A DNA stretch of 64,000 nucleotides, taken from assembly GCF_028640845.1 (NCBI RefSeq), contig NC_080542.1, positions 150,628,179 through 150,692,178 of the forward strand, written 5' to 3'. A model generated the notes under the pieces. That model was given only the letters and a program-made list of their open reading frames with translations, was not told where the DNA came from and made no database searches. Source of the stretch: Ahaetulla prasina. Lineage: Eukaryota > Chordata > Lepidosauria > Squamata > Colubridae. Of the stretch, positions 9,767 to 18,740 are shown in pieces. The position numbers and the translations under genes were made by a program. Positions within the stretch are counted from its first letter, which is position 1. The number at the start of each line of letters is the position of its first letter.

Positions 9767-12700
9767 ATCTAGGTAAAACATTCATTTTAATGGCTGCTAT
9801 TCTCCCCAATAATGATAATTGTAATTTTTTCCAACCGAGCATTTCCTTCTGAACTTATTGCCATAATTCCTCAAAGTTATTCTTATATAATTTCACATTT
9901 GAAGAAGTAATATAAACCCCTAGGTATTTGACCTTTTTTACAATTTTAAATCCTGTTGTTTCCTCTAATTTTTCTTTCAGTTGTCTAGTCATATTTTTTG
10001 TTATCACTTTTGTTTTATTCTGATTTACTTTAATCCCTGAAACTTTTCCATATTGATCAATTATTTCCAACAAACATACACTTGAGTTTATAGGATTTGA
10101 CAAAATAATCACCAAATCATCAGCAAATGCTCTCACTTTATACTCACGTTGTCTAATTTTAATTCCCTCTATCTCCTTTACCTCTCTTATTTTATCCAAT
10201 AATGGCACCAGAGTTAAAATAAACAATAATGGTGATAGGGGGCACCCCTGTCTTGTTCCTTTCGCAATCTTAAAAACTTCTGTCAAACTACCATTAACTA
10301 TTATCTGGGCTGTTTGCTCTCCATAAATCGTTCTAATTATTCTCATAAAACAATCTCCAAATTGCATTTTATCTATTAATTTAAATAAAAATTCCCAATG
10401 CAGGCGATCAAAGGTTTTCTCTGCATCCAAAAAAATAAATGCTGCAGAAATCTGATTGTTCTTTTATAAATATTCCAATAAATTTACAATCTGTCTAATA
10501 TTATTCCTCATCTGCCTCCCCTTTATAAATCCAGATTGATCAGTATGAATTATTTGTTGCAGAACTAACATTAATCTATTCGCTATTATTTTAGCAAAAA
10601 TAATCATTATTCAAAAGTGAAATCGGCCTATAATTCCCAGGTTTAGAGCAATCCTGTTCTTCTTTTGGTATCAATGAAATGAAAGTAGTTCTCCATGATG
10701 GGGGTATTCCCCCTCCTAATTGTATCTGATTAAATAATTCCTTAAGTGGACCTACTATCTCATTCTGTAAATTTTTATAATAAATTGCTGTAAGTACATC
10801 CGTACCGGTTTTTTTCCCCATTTTTAATTGTTTTATTGTCAAAATAATTTCTTCAGAAGTTATAGGCCGATTCAATTCTTCCCTTTGTCCTAAGGTTAAA
10901 CCTTTAGCCTTGTACTCTTTCAAATATTTATCAATATCCATGTTCAAGATTGTATCTTTAGCATATAAATTTGTATAATATTCTAAAAAAGCTTTTTAAA
11001 TTTTATCCTGTTAATATCTCTCTTTACCTTTATATTCTATTTTTTCTATAATACGTGCTTTTTGTTTTTTCCTTAAGATATATGCTAACCACCTACCAGG
11101 TCTATTTGCATTACAAAAAGTATTATGTTTAGCATACTGTATGTTTGTTGCCACTTGGTCTGCCATTATCATATTAAATTGACTCTGTAGTATCTTTATT
11201 GCATCTTTTAGTTTTTGATCATGTGGATTACGTATTAATAATTGTTGTTTCTTTTGGATTTCCTCTTCTAAATACCTACGCTGTTTTTATTGTTTTCTTC
11301 TCTGTTTATTATTAATATATATTAAGACTCCTCTCATAAAGGCCTTACTCGCGTCCCAAACTATTTCTATTGATGTTCCCCTATTCAAATTATCATCAAA
11401 AAATTCTTTCATTTGTTTTTTACATTGATTTACATTATCTTCATATCTAAACAAATTTTCATTTATTCTCCAGGATTTTCTACCACCTTTTTCTTGTTGC
11501 AATTCCAACCATACTGGACTATGGTCAGATAAGCACCTTGGAAATATCTTCGTTTTCTTCACCCTAAGAGGCAAATCATTAGTGATTAATATAAAATCAA
11601 TACGTGAAAAAGATTGATGCCTATCAGAAAAAGAAGTAAAATCTCTATCTTCAAGATTCCGCATTCTCCATACATCTCTCAACTCAAAATCTTCTAATCT
11701 CAAAAAAAGATTTGGGCAGCTTTGCATGTGTAGGAATTTTCTTAGAGAGAATTCTCTTATCCTTTCAGGTATCTATTACACCATTCCAATCCCCTAATAT
11801 AATAGAATATTTTTTTAATTTAATATTTAATAATAAACCATTTATAATCCCAGAGAGTCAGTTTATCATGCAACATCCTATAGAATTTTTCTTGTTGCTG
11901 ATTAGGTACATATATACCAATCAAGAGTGTCTTTTTTCCTTCTAACACAAGTTCAATAGCGATATATCTCTTGGATATCTGCTTCAGTTAATTTGGCTGG
12001 TATATCTTTTCTCAAATATACCACTATACCATTTTTCTTATCCAAAGCTGAAGCAACAAAGTGTTTACCTAATTTTGAGTTTATTAGGTATTTTTGATGT
12101 AATAGTTTAATATGTGTCTTTTGTAAACAAATCACATCATTTTTAAATTGTCTCAAATAATGAAATATTTTTCTTCTTTTCTGCACTGAATTCAAATCAT
12201 TAACATTCCAAGTCACGAATTTATTTGCCATCTGTGGCCTCGCGAAGCCTTTGAGCAATCAGCTGAAGATCCTCACTTCCCTTTGTCTTCGGCCTCGCTC
12301 CTCCCACTGCTTCTGCTTCTGTAGTAGAATCTTGACTTTTACTTTGAAGTTGATCCTCCTTTTCTTTACGCTTAGTAGCCGCCCTTGTCATCCTTTGTTC
12401 TTGTGGCTGTTCTTGGGATAATAACATCAAAGGGACCATATGAGCTTCCATATTCATTTGCCTCTCTTGTGGGCTTTTATCTGTTGCTTCGGGATCAACT
12501 TTCAACACATTAAAAAGGAAATCTTCGCTTTCAACACAGTTTCAATATCATATCTCCTTCCCTGAAAAAACACTGTGAGACCAGCTGGAACCTCCTATCT
12601 AAATTGAATCTGATGATTCTTGAGCTCTTGTGTAAAAAATATAAACTCTTTCCTGTCTTTTAACATCTTAGGGGGAATCTCTTTCAGAACCATCACCTCT

Positions 12701-12915
12701 TGTTCTGCTATTTGCAACTTTTTCTGATACGTGGCTTGCAGAATTTGATTTCTCATTGTTCTTGTCAAGAAATAAACCACAATGTCTCTTGGCAATTTTT
12801 TTTGTCCAGCAATCCATGAGTTAACCCTATATACTTTGTCAATTTGAAAAGCAGCCTCTTGTGGATCAAGTCCTAACCTTTCAGCCAAAGCCTCTGATAA
12901 AATTTTCTTTCTTTT
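9767..12915 (-). mobile_element. L1 LINE 'B' (older host L1), right piece
   Basis: A diverged - strand L1. It has the ORF2 reverse transcriptase (10430-9855 open, with TRQGCPLSPLLF and FADD), an upstream RT/linker piece (10947-10591), an endonuclease split over 12258-11953 and 11727-11287, and part of ORF1 (12912-12221). The ORF1 RRM/CTD is recognisable by RDRKEFIFF and the RNQILQ block. Stops and frameshifts break both ORFs. It continues the fragment at 1809-1975. Its 5' end stops at a poly(T) tract belonging to the next L1, which suggests it inserted into that tail. Confidence 0.78.
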
Positions 12916-13735
12916 TTTTTTTTCAAAAAGTTTAACAGAAAATTTTTCCCCTTCCCCACCTCCCTCCCCTCCCTTCACAACCCCTCCCCCGACTTCCCGG
13001 AACAAGCACAAGGTATAGTTAAAAATAAAACAAACATATGCTAAAAAATTTTCGTCCCAACTTAATTATACCCCTACAATCATCAATTCCTAACTTCCCC
13101 CGAAAACAATCAAAAATAATACATCATAATCATTCAAAGGCAGTCTGATAACTCTTAGTCTGATATCTACTTTGAATATAGTCAATCCATTTTTTCCATT
13201 CCTTTAAGTATCTTTCTTGCGTATTGTCTTTCAAAAAGGCTGATATCTTCGCCATCTCAGCCAAATTGGCAACTTTCAATATCCATTCTTCTATTGTAGG
13301 TACTTCTTTTTTCTTCCAGTACTGTCCTATTAGTAATCTTGCTGCTGTTATTAGATTTAAAATCAATTTAGTCTCAATTACTGTACAGTCCGTAATAATT
13401 CCCAACAGAAAAAATTGTGGCAGGAACTTTATCTTCTTTTTCAAAACATTTTGTAAAATCCACCAAATTTTTATCCAAAAGGCCTTTATATCCTTACAAG
13501 TCCACCAAATATGAAAATATGTAGCGTCATCACAATTACATCTCCAACATTTTGCTTGCATATCTGGATACATACACGATAATTTCTTAGGATCTAAATG
13601 CCATCTATAAAACATTTTATAAAAATTTTCCCTCAAATTCTGTGCCTGCGTGAATTTAACATTTCTAACCCAAATTTTTTCCCAAGTTTCCAATAATATT
13701 GGCTCCTGAAAATTTTGTGCCCACTTTATCATACT
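12916..13735 (-). mobile_element. L1 LINE 'C', 5'-truncated 3' end
   Basis: The poly(T) tract at about 12916-12930 marks the 3' end on the - strand. It is followed by the pyrimidine-rich 3' UTR and the last 200 codons of ORF2 (13732-13130), including the Cys/His/Trp C-terminal block. The 5' edge shows tttatcatac twice in a row (about 13727-13746), so truncation probably occurred at a short homology. To its right an unrelated LINE 3' end begins. Confidence 0.75.
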
Positions 13736-13744
13736 TTATCATAC

Positions 13745-14185
13745 ATATGTAAGTATAAGCATGAAATAATCATACGAACTGGATACAATCAAAGGGAACA
13801 TTAGGACAGGAACGGTTGGCACTTTTGTGCTCTTATGCACGCCCCTTATAGTCCTCTTAGGAATGGGGTGAGGTCAATAGTAGACAGTTTTTGGTTGAAG
13901 ATTTTGGGATTTTGAGTAGAGACTATGGAGTCAGGTAATGAGTTCCAAGCATTAACAACTCTGTTACAGAGGTCATATTTTCTGCAATCAAGTTTGAAGC
14001 GGTTGATATTTAGCTTGAATCTATTTTTTGCTTTTGTATTGTTGCAATTGAAGCTGAAGTAGTCTTCGACAGGAAGGACATTGTAATAGATGATTCTACC
14101 ATATGAGTTAAACTCAGGTCATGTCGAAGGCAGCGTAGTTCTAAATTTTCTAAAGATTTTCTTAGATTTTCTAAGATGTGGTTGT
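13745..14185 (-). mobile_element. CR1/L3-like LINE 3' end, copy 1
   Basis: On the - strand it reads as the C-terminal end of a Jockey-superfamily reverse-transcriptase protein, with the RVVNAWNSLP-like block near 13960, followed by a 3' UTR. The same sequence occurs at 17610-17980 with roughly 80% visual identity. Assignment to the snake L3-type CR1 lineage is inference from the flanking ATAG-type microsatellite at the second copy. Reading frames are broken. Confidence 0.55.
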
Positions 14186-14800
14186 GAAGCATTTCCCATG
14201 GCCTGAGAGCCACTAATGCCTTCCTCAAGCTGCAGCAGTGGTGGTCCGTGCTGTTCCTTAACCACAACAGCCAATGCCCCCTCAGTGGATGGCCCTTACA
14301 TTCTCTGGGTGGAATAGGCCTTTCTCCGGGGCATACTGGGACATGGCAAAAGACAAGGGATGATATCTCCTGCTCCACCTTGTAAATTGTGTTGCAACCT
14401 CCCTGCATGGAGCACTCAACTCCTGGTTGAACCCAGAGCCAAGGCTGGGGGTGGGGGGCAGCTGGTTGAGAGCAGATCTGCTGGCCAAGACATAAACAGG
14501 GTGCACCAGTTCAGGTCCCGGGGATGGAGGGTTGTTAGACCTGATGGCTGCAGGACTGCCTCTGAAGGGCATCGGCCAGCAGACAGGTGGCTTCCTGGGC
14601 AACTGGCTGGCCCCTAGGAGCACACGGGGCTGGGCTAGATGGATCCAGGGATCCCACCTGGCAGCGGATGGCTCCTGTTTTTAATGTTCCTGAACTGGGA
14701 TCCACATTTGAAATGGGGAGGATTTTTCCAACCGCAAGCACCATCAAGCAGGAGACAACCTCTCTCCAGGCCAGGTTGGCACCAGTAAGCACGTAAGCAG
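14186..14800. other. Intergenic sequence, nothing recognised
   Basis: A moderately GC-rich stretch between two LINE fragments. The open frames on both strands overlap and show no domain, codon bias or splice signals. I see no gene or repeat here. Confidence 0.5.
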
Positions 14801-14806
14801 GTGAGT

Positions 14807-14837
<31 letters not shown>

Positions 14838-15305
14838 TTCGTATTTGTATACCGCCCTATCTCCCGGAGGACTCAGGGCGGTTCACAGGCAAATAAAAAC
14901 ATATATGTACAAATTAAGATAACCATTAAAAAACTTATTCTAAAAGCCAAATTATTAAAAATAGTATAAATATTAAAACCAATTAAAACCCCTATAAATT
15001 TAAAATCTAGTCCAGTCCTGTGCAGATGAATAAATGCGTTTTAAGCTCGCGACGGAAGGTTCGGAGGTCCGGAAGTTGACGAAGTCCTGGGGGGAGTTCA
15101 TTCCAGAGGGCGGGAGCCCCCACAGAGAAGGCCCTTCCCCTGGGTGTCGCCAGACGACACTGTCTCGCTGACGGCACCCTGAGGAGTCCCTCTCTGTGAG
15201 AGCGCACGGGTCGGTGAGAGGTATTCGGTAGCAGTAGGCGGTCCCGTAGGTAGCCCGGCTCTATGCCATGGAGCGCTTTGAAGATGGTCACCAAAACCTT
15301 TAAGT
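14801..15305 (-). mobile_element. L2/CR1-group LINE 3' end
   Basis: The (TTTA)n tail at about 14806-14840 is followed by the ACCGCCCT...AGGGCGGT hairpin and the terminal protein segment (open 15324-15007) with AFSVGAPALWNELPP. It is the same family as 2651-4390 and is truncated after about 500 bases. A short unique AT-rich stretch with repeated gttaatt/aattaac motifs (15360-15425) follows. Confidence 0.8.
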
Positions 15306-15504
15306 TTAAGGCTTCGTGGTCCATTGGATTGGCTTACGATTCAGGAGGTCAACCCTAACTCTTTTGTTAATTCTATTAATTAACAAAATTTTGTTAATTC
15401 TGTTAATTAACAAAATTTTATTAATTCAGCAGACAGGCCAGATCCATGATCATAAAGCAAAATCTGAAATATATTCAAATATATATGTGTTTTCGTAGGT
15501 TTTC

Positions 15505-15513
<9 letters not shown>

Positions 15514-15555
<42 letters not shown>
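15514..15555. repeat. (TG)n microsatellite
   Basis: About 20 uninterrupted TG units, preceded by a short (AT)n run. It directly abuts the end of the Penelope-like element. Confidence 0.95.
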
Positions 15556-15689
15556 GGAAGTGTCTTGGCGACATTTCGACGAAGTCTCATTGAAGTCAAT
15601 GAGACTTCGAACGCCGCAAGACAATTCCAATTTTACAGAAACCCGAATAACCAAAGACCTACATACAAACACCCGCGAAAACCTCAGAA

Positions 15690-15690
15690 A

Positions 15691-15726
<36 letters not shown>

Positions 15727-15727
15727 G
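15690..15727. repeat. (AC)n(AT)n microsatellite inside the Penelope-like end
   Basis: About ten AC units followed by about eight AT units. They separate the two arms of an inverted repeat (15594-15665 and 15722-15800). Confidence 0.9.
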
Positions 15728-15766
15728 TAGGTCTTTGGTTGTTCGGGTTTTCTCCCGCGTAAAATT

Positions 15767-15814
15767 GGAAGTGTCTTGGCGACATTTCGACGAAGTCTCA
15801 TTCGTCATCTTCAG
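15767..15814 (-). ncRNA. Hammerhead-ribozyme-like motif of the Penelope-like element
   Basis: On the - strand the order is CTGAAGA (15814-15808), a 6-bp stem GACGAA/TTCGTC (15806-15801 with 15794-15789), GAAA (15788-15785), then a 4-bp stem TGTC/GACA around a small loop. This is the hammerhead core order CUGANGA, stem II, GAAA, stem III, known from the terminal repeats of Penelope-like elements. The base after stem III does not give a clean UH cleavage site, so activity is doubtful. Confidence 0.5.
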
Positions 15815-17284
15815 GCTTCAGCTTCCTGCTTCTGGGAGCAATGTGTGATTGCAGCTGTTTCTTCCTTTTTAACTGCTAATGGGGGTTTGAACTGATTGGG
15901 TGGGAGCTTGGCTGTGCTCTGATTGGATGGGGTTTTTTTGTGTGTGCTCTGATTGGATGGGGGTGTGTCCTGTGTTGGTGGGGGCTTGGTTGTGCTCAGA
16001 TTAGTCTGAGTTGCAGGGGGATTTGAGCTGGTGAGCTGCATTGCTGTTGTTTGGCTTCGTGTTTGTGGTCGTGCTACATCTTCATAGTGGGTGTCTGTCT
16101 GCTGTATGTATGGATTGGAGGGGTTTGAAATGACTAATGTTGCAGCTGCGGTCTGGCTTCTGGTCCTTGGTCGTGCTTCATGATCAGTGTGGGTTTGGGT
16201 CTGCTTTCTGGGTGGATGTGTGGTGGTGACATCCTATGTGGACCTCGTGAGTGTGGGTCTGGTGTCATTCCTCGTGTTAGGGACTCGTTTGTCAATAAGG
16301 GCGGGTTTCCAAATGGCTGGTAGGCGGGAGGTATCATCTCGTTTGTTCATGCTGTGTGGACGTTTTTCTATCTTGATGGCTTCTCTGATTATTCTGTTGT
16401 TAAAGTGTTCAGTTTTGGCGATAGTTCTTTTTAAAGTCAATATCGTGTCCTGTGGCTTTAAGGTGTTGGACCAGGGAAGAAGTTGGTTCCTCTTTTTTGA
16501 CTGAGTTCTTGTGTTCTTCAATGCGTGCACTTATTCTTCTGTTGGTTTGTCCGACATATGTGGTGGGGCAGGCGGTGCATGGGATTTCATATACTCCTTG
16601 ATTTTCTAACTCAATTTTGTCTTTGGGGTTTCTTAGGATGGTGGATATTTTTTGGTTTGTGCAGAATGCTGTCTTGATGTTATGTTTGTGGAGGATCTTG
16701 CTGATTCTGTCTGTGGTGCCTTTTATATATGGGAGGAGGGCTGTGCCGTTTTCTTGTTCTCTGTCTTGGATTTTAGTGGGGGGTTCTTTTTGGATTAGTT
16801 TGGTAATCTTATTTCTCTGGAATCCATTGGATGTTAATACGTTTGTGAGAGTGTGTAGTTCGGTTTTTAGGTGTTGTTCGTCAGCTAAGCGTTTTGTTCT
16901 AGAGATGAGTGTCTTGGCTACGGAGTTGATCTGTGCTGGTTGGTGGTGTGAGAGTGCGTGCAGATAGCGGTTTGTGTGTGTTTTCTTCTGGTAGATGGTG
17001 TGTCCTAGGGAGCCATTGGGTTTCTTGTAGACTCAGACATCTAGGAAGGGAAGTTGGTTGTTAACTTCTGTTTCCATGGTGAACTGTATTTTGGGGTGTA
17101 GGCTATTGAGGTGTGTGAGGAAGTTACTTATATATACTTTTTTCTCTCATGATGGGTTATTGTTTATGTTGATGATCGTATATACTGTTGTGACAAAATG
17201 AAATGAAAAAAAAAAAGGTCAGCTGTGGGAAGCTGTGGGCACCATCCCCAGGCCAGAATTGGGTGAGGGGGGATTCCAGGGAAG

Positions 17285-17590
17285 GAGCTTTCCCTCCCTC
17301 CCTCCCTCCCTCCCTCCCTCCCTCCATCCATCCATCCATCTATCTATCTAATTATATCAATCTAATCTATCAATCTTTTTCTCTCTCTCCAGTCTCTATA
17401 TCCATCCCTCTCTATCTCTAAAGTATCTATATCTAATCTCTCTCAATCTATATTTAAGTATCTCCATATCAATCTAATCTATCAATCTCTTTCTCGCTCC
17501 CCCAGTATCTCTATAGTCATCCATCCATCTATCCATCTCTCTCCCTCTTTCTCTCTCTCTCTCTCTTGTATCTATATCAATCTATTTTTA
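17285..17590. repeat. Compound microsatellite (CCCT)n, (CATC)n, (TATC)-rich
   Basis: A pyrimidine-rich low-complexity tract: (CCCT)n then (CATC)n at 17290-17340, then imperfect TATC/CTAT and CT repeats up to 17590. It borders the 3' end of the LINE at 17610, in the position where a LINE tail would seed a tetranucleotide (ATAG-type) array. Confidence 0.85.
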
Positions 17591-17609
17591 TTATTTTATT
17601 TATTTTGTT

Positions 17610-17985
17610 GAGTACATATTAGATAATATATATATAAGTATGAATTGAATACATAAAACGAATACAATTAAAGGGAACATTGGGACAGGGATGGTAAGCA
17701 CGCAAGTACTCTTATGCACGCCCCTTACAGACCTCTTAGGAATGGGGTGAGGTCAACAGTAGACAGTTTAAGGTTAAAGTTTTGGGGGTTATGGGATGAG
17801 ATCACGGAGTCTGGTAGTGCATTCCAGGCATTAATAACTCTATTGCTGAAGTCATATTTTCTGCAATCGAGTTTGGAGTGGTTCACTTTAAGTTTGAATT
17901 TATTGTGTGCTTGTGTATTATTGTGGTTGAAGCTGAAGTAGTCATTGACAGGTAGGACATTGTAGCAGATGATTTATCTAATTAT
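17610..17985 (-). mobile_element. CR1/L3-like LINE 3' end, copy 2
   Basis: Same family as 13745-14185: the reverse-complement protein end is followed by a 3' UTR containing the shared cttatgcacgccccttac segment at about 17710. Its - strand 3' end runs into an AAAT/ATAG-like microsatellite. It is broken and non-coding. Confidence 0.6.
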
Positions 17986-18076
17986 TTTTAATTATTAATA
18001 TTAAATATTAATAATTATTAGATTATTTATGTAATACCTCTCAATTTATATTTTAAGTATCTCCATATCAATCTAA

Positions 18077-18077
<1 letters not shown>

Positions 18078-18103
<26 letters not shown>
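18078..18103. repeat. (CT)n microsatellite at the AGAP3 promoter edge
   Basis: Thirteen CT units immediately upstream of the GC-rich promoter. A polypyrimidine tract of this kind (GAGA on the other strand) can affect promoter openness, but this is not shown here. Confidence 0.9.
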
Positions 18104-18108
<5 letters not shown>

Positions 18109-18109
18109 G

Positions 18110-18463
18110 CAATCTGGCCTCCTCTGCTATTCCGGCCGAAGCGGGGGTCCTGGCTCTGCGGAGCGGCAGTGGCTTCCCGAGCTGGGCTGCAGAGACCCCG
18201 GCCCGCCACCCCTCTCCCTCCCTCCGGTGCTGACGCGGGCGGAGGAGGAGGAGGCTGGGCGGGGGCGGCTCGTGACGCGGCGCTGCTGTGGCTGGCGGAG
18301 CCGCCGGCAGGGAGAGGACGGGAGGGGGCGGGCAGGCGGGCGGGGCCATCGCGAGCGCAGCCGGCCATGCAGCGCCGGGAGCCCGCCGCCCGCCGCTGAA
18401 CCGCCTGGCCTCCTCCTCTTCCTCCTCCTCTTCCTCCGTTTTTTTCCACCATTCTTGCCAGCC
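18110..18463 (+). promoter_or_regulatory. AGAP3: AGAP3 CpG-rich promoter and 5' UTR (exon 1a)
   Basis: Base composition switches sharply from AT-rich repeat DNA to a CpG-dense stretch that continues to about 19700. Sp1-type GC boxes (GGGGCGG near 18257; gggggcgggc near 18325) and a CRE-like cgtgacgcgg near 18270 are present. No TATA box is seen. This is typical of a broadly used CpG-island promoter. The transcription start is not resolved. A 10-codon upstream ORF lies at 18367-18399. Confidence 0.7.
18367..18399 (+). other. Upstream ORF in the AGAP3 5' UTR
   Basis: A 10-codon ORF ([10 protein letters not shown], then TGA) ends 64 bases before the AGAP3 start. Its ATG has a G at -3 but no G at +4, so initiation would be moderate. 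It could dampen translation from exon 1a if transcription starts upstream of it. Confidence 0.4.
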
Positions 18464-18740
18464 ATGAACTTCCCGGGCGGGCCAGGTCAGAGCCCCGGCC
18501 AGCCTCCCCCGCCTCCGCGGGATACTCCTAGCCTGGCTGCCCCGGGGGGCCCGGGCGGGCCGGGCTCGGCCGGGGCGCCCCCTCCTCAATTCGGCCTCTC
18601 CAACTCAGCGGCCATCCGAGCCGAGATCGGCCGTTTCGAGTCGGTGCACCCCAACATCTACGCCATCTACGACCTGATCGAGCGGGTGGACGATCTGGCG
18701 CTGCAGAACCAGATCCGCGAGCACGTCATCTCCATCGAGG
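18464..18740 (+). CDS. AGAP3: AGAP3 exon 1a (coding part)
   Basis: Starts at the ATG at 18464 (ccagccATGa, A at +4 but a good -3 G) and ends at the donor gtaagg (18741), giving 92 codons plus one base (phase 1). Residues 1-45 are a low-complexity Pro/Gly/Ala stretch. Residues 46-92 ([19 protein letters not shown] onward, through [22 protein letters not shown]) are the conserved N-terminal helical module shared by AGAP1 and AGAP3. The same open frame extends upstream of the ATG without another ATG. The leftover G plus AC of exon 2 makes the Asp of DSFVNSQEW, matching the family. Confidence 0.93.

Larger units (their letters stand above)
15556..17165 (-). mobile_element. Penelope-like retroelement, 5'-truncated
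   Basis: On the - strand, 17165-16630 reads as the C-terminal part of a Penelope-type reverse transcriptase (FTMETEVNNQLPFLDV, then NGSLGHTIYQKKTHTNRYLH). It is followed at about 16620-16500 by a GIY-YIG endonuclease block (GVYEIPC, then TYVGQT, arginines and EEHK). This RT plus GIY-YIG order is diagnostic of Penelope-like elements. Scattered stops and frameshifts break the frame. The 3' end (15830-15556) holds repeated and inverted copies of a short segment with a hammerhead-ribozyme-like core. The RT palm domain is missing by truncation at about 17165. Confidence 0.78.

Noticed and set aside
15475..15801. Open frames rich in Cys-Val and Thr-His repeats
   Set aside because: Translation of the TG/AC microsatellites and the Penelope-like terminus.
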